From the NCBI GenBank assembly GCA_030043175.1, contig JASHYD010000252.1, forward strand, positions 1 to 15,777: a stretch of 15,777 nt of DNA, read 5' to 3'. Positions 8,025 through 14,656 of this stretch are shown piece by piece. The position numbers were made by a program, and so were the translations under genes. Positions within the stretch are counted from its first letter, which is position 1, and the number at the start of each line of letters is the position of its first letter. The stretch comes from Xanthobacteraceae bacterium. Its GTDB lineage: Bacteria; Pseudomonadota; Alphaproteobacteria; Rhizobiales; Xanthobacteraceae. A model generated the notes under the pieces. The model searched no databases, was not told where the DNA came from, and was given only the letters and a program-made list of their open reading frames with translations.

Positions 8025-8552
8025 TCACGCCTTAGCGCTGACGGATTGCAGCAAGTGGCCCAAGGCCTCGCTGATCATCCTCGATAAATCGGGGTCGGTG
8101 GCGATCGCTTCCGCCTCAAGTTTGCGGCTCAGGAGATCAATGGTGATGCAGGCCCCTTCGACGATCTCGGCCGCCATGGTCGTGAGCACTAGCCGCAGCG
8201 CCTCCTGCGCCGCGGTGGCGCGTGGCGAGGCGTTGAACAGGGCGATCCTCTTGCCGTGGAAATTCAGGCCACCCACCAGCCAGTCCAGCATGTTCTTGAA
8301 GGCGCCGGGAATTCCCCCTGCATATTCGGGGCAGGAGATCAGCAGTGCGTCGCACGCGTCCATGCGGGCGCGAAGAGCGAGGACGACGGCAGGCGGATCG
8401 GCTTCAAGATCGGGATTGAAATGGGGTAGCGCGCCGATGTCGCGGTAGCGCTCGATCGTCATGTCGAGCGGTGCGAGGCGTTGCGCTGCCTGCAGGAGTG
8501 CCGTATTGGAAGAAAGCTCGCGCAGACTGCCCGATATCGAAAGGACCTTCAC
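8025..8552 (-). CDS. NADPH-dependent FMN reductase family flavoprotein
   Basis: The product is 175 residues with a flavodoxin-like fold. SGSLRELSSNTALLQAA (7-23) is the phosphate-binding loop for FMN ('GSlR..S.n..l'), and CPEYAGGIPGAFKNMLDWLV (74-93) is the family signature ('PEYN.s.Pg.LKnaiDWl'). Members reduce FMN, quinones, chromate or azo dyes with NAD(P)H as soluble dimers. I take GTG 8552, because GGGGA lies 5 bases upstream; TTG 8564 in the same frame would add four residues. The gene converges on ribH, with 162 bases between their stops. An imperfect hairpin CCCaCCG-attc-CGGcGGG (about 7881-7898) lies in that gap but lacks a T run. The link to riboflavin supply is suggestive only: the gene has its own orientation and no riboswitch of its own that I can see. 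The exact substrate cannot be told. Confidence 0.88.
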   Translation of the reverse strand: MKVLSISGSLRELSSNTALLQAAQRLAPLDMTIERYRDIGALPHFNPDLEADPPAVVLALRARMDACDALLISCPEYAGGIPGAFKNMLDWLVGGLNFHGKRIALFNASPRATAAQEALRLVLTTMAAEIVEGACITIDLLSRKLEAEAIATDPDLSRMISEALGHLLQSVSAKA

Positions 8553-8897
8553 AACAATCCCCAAATTACAGTTCGCAAGTCGCCCGACTTTGCCGACCTT
8601 GGGCGTTGCAGGAAGTCGTCAGCTAGCTATCTAGGATACACCGATCGCGATGCCAACATGGCCGCGAAGGCAGACCGTGACCCGAAGCGCAAGTGGTGTC
8701 CTCTCGTCCCGGCACAGAGTTTCGGGTGATTCCGGACCTGCGTTCAGCGCCTCAGCACGGCCCGCCTATGACCCCTTTCGGCCGTAGACACGGTGCCGCG
8801 TGCGGCGCTGCAATTGCAAGAGGTGCGCTCATCGTGACGCAAGACCGAAGTCCTCCTTCAGGCCGCTGAGGCTTGATGCGTGCCCCGGCAAGTTGCC
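8553..8897. other. Intergenic stretch without a supported gene
   Basis: It lies downstream of the PRPP synthetase-like gene and upstream of the FMN reductase-like gene, both on the minus strand. Open frames here are short and partly continue as shadows of the flanking genes. I see no repeat or terminator with a T run. The promoter of the reductase gene should be in its left part (about 8560-8650), but I could not identify boxes with confidence. Confidence 0.35.
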
Positions 8898-9914
8898 CTA
8901 GCGGACGAGCTGGCTCACCGAGCCACCCACCTGCATCGTCTGATGCATCGCATCGCTGAGCATGTCGTCGATAGGCAGGATCGTGAGCCATGATCGCTCG
9001 CTCACGTGGAAGCTCTGTGGGCGCGACACAGTCTCAAGCATGACGACACGAAGGCCCGCGCTGCGGAATCTCTCGATCGCGTCCCCATTCAAGAGGCCAT
9101 GGGTGCACCGGAGTTCAACATCGAGTGCGCCTTCATCCTGAAGGCGCCGCGCTGCGCCAATGATCGAGCCGCCCGTATCGATGATATCGTCGAACATGAT
9201 GACGCGGCGGCCCTTCACCGGTTCGCCGATGACATCCAGCTGACGCGTCGTTCCCTTCTCGCGCTCCTTATCTACGATCGCGATCTGGTAGCGCGAACCG
9301 ACCGCTTTACGGATCCGACGGGCATACTTCGACGCGCCGAGATCAGGCGCTGCAATGACTGCATTCGCAAGAGTCTCGCCGCGTTCCTGCCTGAGATGTC
9401 GGATGTGATCGACATAGCCGGGCAGGTTCGCGATCGGAAGCCGCACGAACCCTGTCTCCTGTGCGGCGTGCATGTGATAGGTGATGATCGTGCGTATGCG
9501 TGGAGAGCTTTCTTCGATGAGTCGCAGCACGACGGCCGCCGATATGGAGGCGCGCTCGTCTGGTTCGCGGCGATCCTGGCGCAGATACGGAATGTTCGGG
9601 AAAACGCAGGTGATCGAGGCGACGTCCGAGCGGGTGAGCGCATCGGCCGAGAGGAGATATCTCATGAGCGCGATGTTCGGGTCCTCCGCCTGAAGGTCAT
9701 GCAGGAAGTAGACATGCTTGCCTCGTACGGATTGCGGCACGTCCGGCAGGATTTCTCCGCTGGGAAACGTGATGTATTTCATCTTGCTGTAAGAAACCTG
9801 AGTTCCTTTTTCGTGCAGCCGTTTGATGATCCTTTTCGCGAGATCCTCCCGCCAAGGGGAAAAGACCACCTCGAAAGGTTCCTTGTTGCTATGGAAGTCG
9901 GGCATATCGCTCAT
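8898..9914 (-). CDS. Ribose-phosphate diphosphokinase (PRPP synthetase) family protein, divergent
   Basis: The product is 338 residues. The family makes 5-phosphoribosyl 1-diphosphate from ribose 5-phosphate and ATP for nucleotide, histidine and NAD synthesis. Landmarks in order: FPSGEILPDVPQSVRGKHVY (50-69, normally 'F.DGEi.v.i.esVRG.dVf'), YLRQDRRE (110-117, the 'Y.RQDrk' ATP region), TYHMHAAQETGF (145-156, normally 'DLHa.QiqGFF'), APDLGASKYARR (189-200, normally 'spD.Gg..rA'), VDKEREK (214-220) and the PRPP loop VIMFDDIIDTGGSI (238-251, normally 'vDDmiDTaGT'). All functional blocks are present but altered, so this is probably a second, specialised copy and not the housekeeping Prs; Rhizobiales often carry such a copy beside a thymidine-phosphorylase-like gene, which is absent here. 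ATG 9914 has GAGGA 6 bases upstream, within the stop region of the 36-codon ORF ahead of it. Confidence 0.85.
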   Translation of the reverse strand: MSDMPDFHSNKEPFEVVFSPWREDLAKRIIKRLHEKGTQVSYSKMKYITFPSGEILPDVPQSVRGKHVYFLHDLQAEDPNIALMRYLLSADALTRSDVASITCVFPNIPYLRQDRREPDERASISAAVVLRLIEESSPRIRTIITYHMHAAQETGFVRLPIANLPGYVDHIRHLRQERGETLANAVIAAPDLGASKYARRIRKAVGSRYQIAIVDKEREKGTTRQLDVIGEPVKGRRVIMFDDIIDTGGSIIGAARRLQDEGALDVELRCTHGLLNGDAIERFRSAGLRVVMLETVSRPQSFHVSERSWLTILPIDDMLSDAMHQTMQVGGSVSQLVR

Positions 9915-9923
9915 CGCAGATCC

Positions 9924-10034
9924 TCAAGAAGGTGGGCGAGCCTGTTGAGTAGCCGATTCCGAAGTCGATGTTAGTGCGGCCGATAACTCGATCGAGCAAC
10001 TGCGCTCTGTAGGCGCACCTTCCTGGCTGCTCAT
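9924..10034 (-). CDS. 36-residue ORF upstream of, and apparently coupled to, the PRPP synthetase-like gene
   Basis: I do not recognise the peptide. It starts MSSQEGAPTERSCSIELSAA and is rich in serine and threonine (13 of 36 residues), with one cysteine and no membrane segment. ATG 10034 is preceded by AAGGAG with a 6-base spacer, an excellent ribosome binding site. Its TGA (9926-9924) lies 9 bases before the ATG of the next gene, and that gene's Shine-Dalgarno begins in the stop codon (tGAGGA). This arrangement predicts translational coupling in a two-gene unit. It could be a small protein or a leader peptide. An in-frame ATG at 10052 would place the AAGGAG inside the gene and is less likely. 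Confidence 0.5.
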   Translation of the reverse strand: MSSQEGAPTERSCSIELSAALTSTSESATQQARPPS

Positions 10035-10399
10035 GACTGACTCCTTCCGCATGCAGCCTCCAATCGAGGGGTAAGCTGCCGTCCCCCGCCGATGGGGCAC
10101 AACGAGCGCGTTCCCAGCAAGCTGGTGCTCGACGCATCCGCGAACTTCCCGCGGTCGTTTTCCCTCCACTCCACCGGTCGCGCGATCACATGCCATCGCA
10201 GGTGCTGTGTCGCTGCCACGTGCCGAGCAACGCGGCGATCGCGACCTCGATCAGCGCAACCGTAGGCGCGGGGCTGTTCCTCATGCGTTCACGTATTTCG
10301 GTGTCCCCCGGCTTCCGCGCGTTCCCGTTGGGGACGACGGGCATTTCCTTCGCAGCGGTCGCTATACTACGCCACCACCGGTGAACGGAGTCGCGCGTC
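10035..10399. other. Divergent intergenic region
   Basis: This stretch separates the minus-strand unit starting at 10034 from the plus-strand J-domain remnant starting at 10400, so promoters for both directions are expected here. ORFs on both strands (for example 10190-10384 plus, 10186-10401 minus) overlap completely and show no family features, so I do not call a gene. I looked for an FNR/FixK-type TTGAT-N4-ATCAA palindrome and found none. Confidence 0.35.
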
Positions 10400-10617
10400 A
10401 TGAAGGGCTACTACGCGCTTCTTGGCGTTTCGCCAACGGCGTCGGCCAACGAACTCAAGGCCTCCTACCCGGCGGCTCGCGAAACAACTATATCCGGACA
10501 TCAACACCGATCCCGGAGTCGCGGCCCTACTCAAGGCCGTAAACGAGGCTTACGCGGTCCTAAGCAACACGCACAGCGGGGTTATATGAGGCGCAACTAG
10601 CGAGCTTCGCCCGCCAA
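10400..10617 (+). pseudogene. J-domain (DnaJ-like) protein remnant with two frameshifts and YPD in place of HPD
   Basis: ATG 10400 starts MKGYYALLGVSPTASANELK and ASY, the first two helices of a J domain. The frame then fails; reading one base later from 10470 gives RRLAKQLYPDINTDPGVAAL and LKAVNEAYAVLSNTHSG, helices II to III of a J domain, until TGA 10587. One base later again, from 10582, comes LYEAQLASFARQ, fitting the usual end ('R..YD..L'). Each shift equals one extra base in a short run (CCC at 10468-10470, GGGG at 10578-10581). J proteins stimulate Hsp70 ATPase through the HPD tripeptide. Here the histidine position is tyrosine (TAT), which would abolish that activity if the gene were intact. 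No zinc-finger or C-terminal substrate domain follows. Confidence 0.7.
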
Positions 10618-10702
10618 CCAGACCACGGAGAAATGATGGGCGGCAGTGGTGTCGTCAGCAAACTTCTACCCTCGGGAGCTGCCGAGTTATGGTTGAGAAA
10701 CA

Positions 10703-10846
10703 ATGGCGAGAGTTCTGCTCAATGCCGCCGGATTTTTAGATCAGCACCCGCACGGTTCGGGCGCGCCCTCGGCGCGTCTCGTGCCGGCGATCGAAAATTC
10801 CTGGGCCAGCGAAAAACTCGTCCCGCCACGCCAACCTCGACCTTAG
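10703..10846 (+). CDS. Small ORF, 47 residues, doubtful
   Basis: I do not recognise the product. It starts MARVLLNAAGFLDQHPHGSG and continues with a segment containing VPAIENSWASEKLVPPR. An in-frame TGA (10694-10696) precedes the ATG, and only a weak GAG precedes it, so translation is uncertain. It lies between the J-domain remnant and the convergent cytochrome gene. It may be a real small gene or the tail of a gene whose front is lost. Confidence 0.2.
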   Translation: MARVLLNAAGFLDQHPHGSGAPSARLVPAIENSWASEKLVPPRQPRP

Positions 10847-10913
10847 TCAATCTGACACAACATCAGCGCAGGTGCTGTAAGACGACCTGCTTCAAAGAGA
10901 ACATCTTTGACCG

Positions 10914-12689
10914 TCACCGCGCCATGCGCCAGGGGGACCGGTCCGGCCAGGCCTTCAGAGCGGCGGTCGCCCATTCGATCGACTTGTCCGTATGGCAAAT
11001 AGTACAGGCATTCGGAATCTTCAGCTTGTCGGTATCGCTTGGGGTGACAAAGTGGAAGGTGTGGCTTCGGACGCGCTGGTCGGAAATCGTTTCCGCGACC
11101 TTCGGCATGTGACAAGCGGCGCATTCACTGCCAGCACTTCCAGCTTTGTGGTGCGTGTGCTGCTCGATGGTCGCCGCATGGGGTCCAACCTGAGTATTGG
11201 GGCCGTGGCAATCAAGGCACAAGGCATTGCCGGTCTTGCGCACCATGGCGACGTTGTCGCTCCCATGAGGATCGTGGCAACTGAAGCAGGTGACCCCGCG
11301 CGCATACATCAGACTTTGGACGAAATCATTTCCTTGCATGCGGTTCTTGTGGGCCGTGCCATCGGGGAAATGGGTGAACGTCGTTTCTCCGAGCTTGTGG
11401 TCCTCAAGCTTCCAGTAATCCGCAAGATTCTTGCCTACTTCGAACCCCACCGGCCAGTCGTAGTACTTTCCCCCGATCGGATTGGTGAGCGGCTGACCCT
11501 GGGAATGACATTGGATGCAGGTGTCATTGGCATGAACGTAATCGAATCGCTCGGGATTGAGGATATTATCGCGCGCCGGGCGGTTCACGTGCGCTTCGCC
11601 GGGCCCGTGGCATCTTTCGCAGCCGACGTTCCATTCCGTGACGGTCTTGGTTGCGATATTGTAATTAACCGAGTGGCAGCCGTCGCAAAGCGGACCGGTG
11701 GGGCGCTGGAAATTGTCGGGCGGGTAGAGGGGGGCCCACCAGTCGCTGCCATTGGCAACGAAGTAGCGCCGCCACTGCTTATGCGCGACGTCCCACTGTG
11801 CGGGATAAACAAAGTAATCGTCGCCGACCTTCTTGAAGTAGCGCTGCTTCCAGCGGCTGCCATAGACGAGAGCGATATCATCCTTGGTGAAGGTAACCGC
11901 CGAGTCAGATTTTGAATCCTCCCTGGTGGACGTCAACAGCCGGTCGGGCTTTGAAAAATCCGCAATGATTGCCTCGGGATGCTGCTTGGGGTCCACCACG
12001 ACGTTGGCCATGCGCGTCTTGCTCCAGCGCGCATAGAGACCTTCATGGCAGGTTTTGCACGCGGTCGAACCGACATAGCCGTCGCCCTGGCCTTGCGGCT
12101 TGGCCTGGCGAGCAGGGGCCTCCGGCGTCATCTGCGCAACCTTTGGCAGGTCACGCATGTAAGTCACCAGCTGCCAGATCTCGTGATCCGGCAGCCCCCA
12201 CGCCGGCATGGCGGTGTTACGGATGCCATTGCGGATGTGATAAAAAATCTCACCGTCGGGCATCGCCTGAATTGCTGCGGAGAATAGCACCGGCGGATGA
12301 GGGTATTGCCCAGCACCAATGATGGTTTTTCCGCTGCCGTCGTAACCGTGGCAGATCTCGCATTTCTGGCGATAAAGGTCGCGGCCTGCCGTGACGTCTG
12401 CGGGGTCGGTACCTAATGGATTAACGATCGATTTGACCTCACTCGGGACGCTTTGATGAAGGAGCCAGGTCGCGATCGCGACTTCGACTTTTGGCGGCTC
12501 CGTGCGGGCGCTCGACAATCCGGGAACCAGGAGAGCGTAGAGCGCGCCGGAGCCAAGAATGGCTACAACGACGACAAGACAGGCCCCTGCAAGGGAAGCC
12601 CAGCCCAAAACCTTACGCATCGTCGCTCTCCCGGTGTCACGTCGATAATTTGGTGTGTCGCCCTTCGGATCTTTTCGCATGCGCAGCAT
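10914..12689 (-). CDS. Membrane-anchored nine-haem cytochrome c (class I domain fused to an octahaem domain)
   Basis: The product is 591 residues from ATG 12689, which has GAGGAG 4 bases upstream; ATG 12620 with GGGAGA is an alternative that removes a 23-residue basic tail. Residues 28-56 are a membrane anchor or uncleaved signal, placing the rest in the periplasm. Nine CxxCH haem sites are present: CEICH 110-114, CKTCH 211, CDGCH 335, CERCH 357, CIQCH 391, CFSCH 468, CLDCH 491, CAACH 523 and CTICH 562. The first belongs to a class I cytochrome c domain with an axial methionine in NTAMPAWG (158-165). The other eight form a C-terminal part beginning YVGSTACKTCHEGLYARWSK, as in cytochrome c554 and related multihaem proteins. 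It probably carries electrons in periplasmic respiration; partner and substrate are unknown. No quinol oxidoreductase, oxidase or haem lyase gene lies nearby. The end (SPWRMAR) looks natural, since I recall related proteins ending similarly. Confidence 0.9.
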   Translation of the reverse strand: MLRMRKDPKGDTPNYRRDTGRATMRKVLGWASLAGACLVVVVAILGSGALYALLVPGLSSARTEPPKVEVAIATWLLHQSVPSEVKSIVNPLGTDPADVTAGRDLYRQKCEICHGYDGSGKTIIGAGQYPHPPVLFSAAIQAMPDGEIFYHIRNGIRNTAMPAWGLPDHEIWQLVTYMRDLPKVAQMTPEAPARQAKPQGQGDGYVGSTACKTCHEGLYARWSKTRMANVVVDPKQHPEAIIADFSKPDRLLTSTREDSKSDSAVTFTKDDIALVYGSRWKQRYFKKVGDDYFVYPAQWDVAHKQWRRYFVANGSDWWAPLYPPDNFQRPTGPLCDGCHSVNYNIATKTVTEWNVGCERCHGPGEAHVNRPARDNILNPERFDYVHANDTCIQCHSQGQPLTNPIGGKYYDWPVGFEVGKNLADYWKLEDHKLGETTFTHFPDGTAHKNRMQGNDFVQSLMYARGVTCFSCHDPHGSDNVAMVRKTGNALCLDCHGPNTQVGPHAATIEQHTHHKAGSAGSECAACHMPKVAETISDQRVRSHTFHFVTPSDTDKLKIPNACTICHTDKSIEWATAALKAWPDRSPWRMAR

Positions 12690-12918
12690 GGGTCTCCTCA
12701 ACTGTATCGCGGCGATCCGTCGCTTTGTCGATCCACGAGCGGTATTCCTTTATGTTGCGTGTGCGGATGTCGCAGGCGACGGCAGCAACGGACTCAGGCG
12801 CCCCAGCAAAAGACGATGACCTCGTCACCAGCCATAAGTCGCGCTGGCAGCATCATAAGCTATGGACGGGCGTTGCGAATTGGGCGACTCTAATAGACCT
12901 AGTCTCGCAAAAGGAAGC

Positions 12919-13172
12919 ATGGCCAGGAGATTTGTGCGCATCGTCTTAGCGCTCTCTCTCTCATCTTCGCCCTCTCCTCGTACGCTCGCGCCCAAGCGCC
13001 GGGCCGTGCCGTTGCGGCAGAGAGCGACCCTGGCCGTCTCGGCTTTTCCGCGAGCCGGCCCGCGCGGATCGCGCCCTGGTTCCAAGCGCAAATCGATGCC
13101 GGCGCCTTGCCCGGCGCCGTGGTCGCGATGGCGCGTCAAGGCAAGCTCGCCTATTCGCAGGGAATCGGCTTC
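12919..13172 (+). pseudogene. Serine hydrolase (class C beta-lactamase-like) N-terminal remnant
   Basis: ATG 12919, with AAGGAAG just upstream, begins a signal peptide MARRFVRIVLALSL. The frame is lost in a CT repeat at about 12949-12961; two bases later the sequence reads LIFALSSYARAQ, the rest of the signal peptide, and then GRLGFSASRPARIAPWFQAQ, IDAGALPGAVVAMARQGKLA and YSQGIGF. This is the usual opening of esterase EstB/beta-lactamase class C proteins ('..r...l...id.g.lpGavvlvar.Gkvay...~G'). The SxxK active-site motif and everything after are missing: from 13173 no frame resembles the family. The gene is therefore both frameshifted and truncated to about 85 residues. Confidence 0.7.
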
Positions 13173-13538
13173 GTCTCAATCTGTCGGATGGCATGGCGAA
13201 CGCCGGTATCAAAACGCGAGCATGCCAGCCCCGCGGCATCCGCGATCTTCGTCGGCGATCTCGCCAATCAGGTCTTCGCGGGGGCCAAGCCGTCCAGACG
13301 ACAAATCCCACGATGCTCACGATTTAGGCCAGACCTGCTAGCCAACATTTGACCCGCCCGCTTTTGTTATTCTGCTGCTACACCTTTCGATACCCGTTGG
13401 GCCAACAGATGCTTCTGGAAAAGGTTCAAGTGGCCGAAGGCCTACTCGGCCGCAATGGCCTGGACCGATGGTGCCCTGTCGGGTCGCCTCCGCATCGATT
13501 GATGCTCGTGCGTCGCCTCATTTGGGTCACCAACGGCC
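13173..13538. other. No recognisable gene
   Basis: This stretch follows the serine hydrolase break point and runs to the first direct repeat. Frames on both strands are short or arginine-rich and I recognise no family. It may contain the deletion or insertion junction that removed the rest of the hydrolase gene. Confidence 0.35.
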
Positions 13539-13630
13539 GCGCCGATAACATGAGCGACACGTCCGAAGTATCCCGGCTGACCGACCCACTTTGTGCGACG
13601 CGCAAGTCGGCAGAGGTGGGCCACTTCCAG
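13539..13630 (+). repeat. Direct repeat copy A (REP-like, 92 bp)
   Basis: This block begins GCGCCGATAACATGAGCG and ends GAGGTGGGCCACTTCCAG. A second copy is at 14511-14601 in the same orientation; I count 8 mismatches and one 1-base gap. Inside is a hairpin-like pairing of CCCAC with GTGGG, enclosing ACTT and AAGT, which is typical of REP-type intergenic elements. Similarity stops sharply on both sides. Confidence 0.8.
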
Positions 13631-13770
13631 ACCTCCCTATTTCGAACACAGCTGTGACACGGGCAAGTTATGTCTCGACCTATTCGAGGGATGGACGGGA
13701 GCCCAAGTCAGCGAATTCATGGGCAGCAACAGGCCCCCTCAAACGGGACGACAACACGCGCGCTCGTAGG

Positions 13771-14373
13771 CTATAGAACAAACGGAATCAGTCGCCAGGT
13801 GCGGCGCATATAGCGCGCATAGGGATCGCCCAACGTCGAAAGCAGCGCCGCCTCTTCGACAGCGATGCGGTAGGTGAAGGCGGCGCTGGGCAAAACTAGC
13901 ATCGCGGCCAGGCCGGCCCAGTTGCCGAGCGTGAGGCCAAAGCCGACGAGCGACAGCAGTAACCCAGCGTAGGCCGGGTTGCGGATTAGCCGGTAAGGCC
14001 CAGCGTCGATGACAGGCTGGGAAGCTTCCGTGGCGACATCCACTGTGAAATAGCGCCCCAGGGTCGTTACGGCATATCGGCGTAAGGCCGTTCCAGCAAG
14101 AACGCAACAAACTCCGGCCACGAATACGGTCCGGGTCCACGGGATCACCAGGTTCGGCAGAAAGAGTGCGCTCGCAAAATCCAAAAAGAATGCGGTGCCG
14201 AATGTCAGGATCACAACGAGAAAGCTGTCGCGGTCGCGCCCTTCCGGTGACGCGGCTCTCCGCTGCATGTTGAGTACAAGTTCCGACGACTGCCACGAGA
14301 CAAAGATGACCCAAAAAATCGCTGCGTAGAGTGGCCCGCCGCCACCAAACGGAAGAGAAGACGGAGCGCTCAT
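13771..14373 (-). CDS. Isoprenylcysteine carboxyl methyltransferase-family membrane protein
   Basis: The product is 200 residues, an integral membrane protein with hydrophobic segments at about 14-34, 50-72, 80-97 and 136-165. The C-terminal catalytic signature is present: GPYRLIRNPAYAGLLLSLVG (125-144; usual 'GpyryvRHPmY.g') and AVEEAALLSTLGDPYARYMR (171-190; usual 'EE..L...fG..Y..Y...v'), which bind S-adenosylmethionine and the substrate in ICMT/PEMT-type enzymes. Bacterial members methylate lipids or small molecules more probably than prenylated proteins; the substrate here is unknown. The family histidine of RHP is asparagine (N132), a common variant. ATG 14373 has GGAGA 9 bases upstream. 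No partner gene is adjacent, and the gene is bracketed by the two direct repeats at 13539 and 14511. Confidence 0.85.
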   Translation of the reverse strand: MSAPSSLPFGGGGPLYAAIFWVIFVSWQSSELVLNMQRRAASPEGRDRDSFLVVILTFGTAFFLDFASALFLPNLVIPWTRTVFVAGVCCVLAGTALRRYAVTTLGRYFTVDVATEASQPVIDAGPYRLIRNPAYAGLLLSLVGFGLTLGNWAGLAAMLVLPSAAFTYRIAVEEAALLSTLGDPYARYMRRTWRLIPFVL

Positions 14374-14510
14374 TTACGGGTGTCTCCGGCGCATGCGTCA
14401 CAAACAAATTGACTATCAACGATAGATTAACCTGCCACCGATAGGTTACCACGCGGCCAGGTTCGGTGAACGAACGAGATTGCGGCCCAACAAATCTCGG
14501 GCCGTCGTCG

Positions 14511-14601
14511 GCGCCGATAACATGAGCGGCACGACCGAAGTACCCCAGCTAACCGACCCACTTTGTCAACACGCAAGTCGGCGGAGGTGGGCCACTTCCA
14601 G
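14511..14601 (+). repeat. Direct repeat copy B (REP-like, 91 bp)
   Basis: This is the second copy of the element at 13539-13630, same orientation, about 90% identical, starting GCGCCGATAACATGAGCGGC and ending GTGGGCCACTTCCAG. The 1-base length difference is in the variable centre (TTTGTCAACACGC here, TTTGTGCGACGCGC in copy A). It lies between the start of the methyltransferase-like gene and the end of the SMI1/KNR4 gene. Confidence 0.8.
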
Positions 14602-14656
14602 CTATGCAATAGCTTATCGGCAAGACCAGAATCTAGAACGGGATATCGAGCGCAGT

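Noticed and set aside
9006..9974. Plus-strand ORF of 322 codons
   Set aside because: Complete shadow of the PRPP synthetase-like gene, which has all family motifs on the minus strand.
10992..11915. Plus-strand ORF of 307 codons
   Set aside because: Antisense to the nine-haem cytochrome; the CxxCH motifs on the minus strand decide.
12637..12828. Minus-strand 63-codon ORF just upstream of the cytochrome
   Set aside because: Composition is protein-like, but it starts at a GTG with no clear ribosome binding site, overlaps the cytochrome start by about 50 bases and matches no family I know.
13739..14452. Minus-strand ORF of 237 codons over the methyltransferase-like gene
   Set aside because: Different frame, without hydrophobic segments or the RNPAYAG and EE motifs that mark the true frame 13771-14373.
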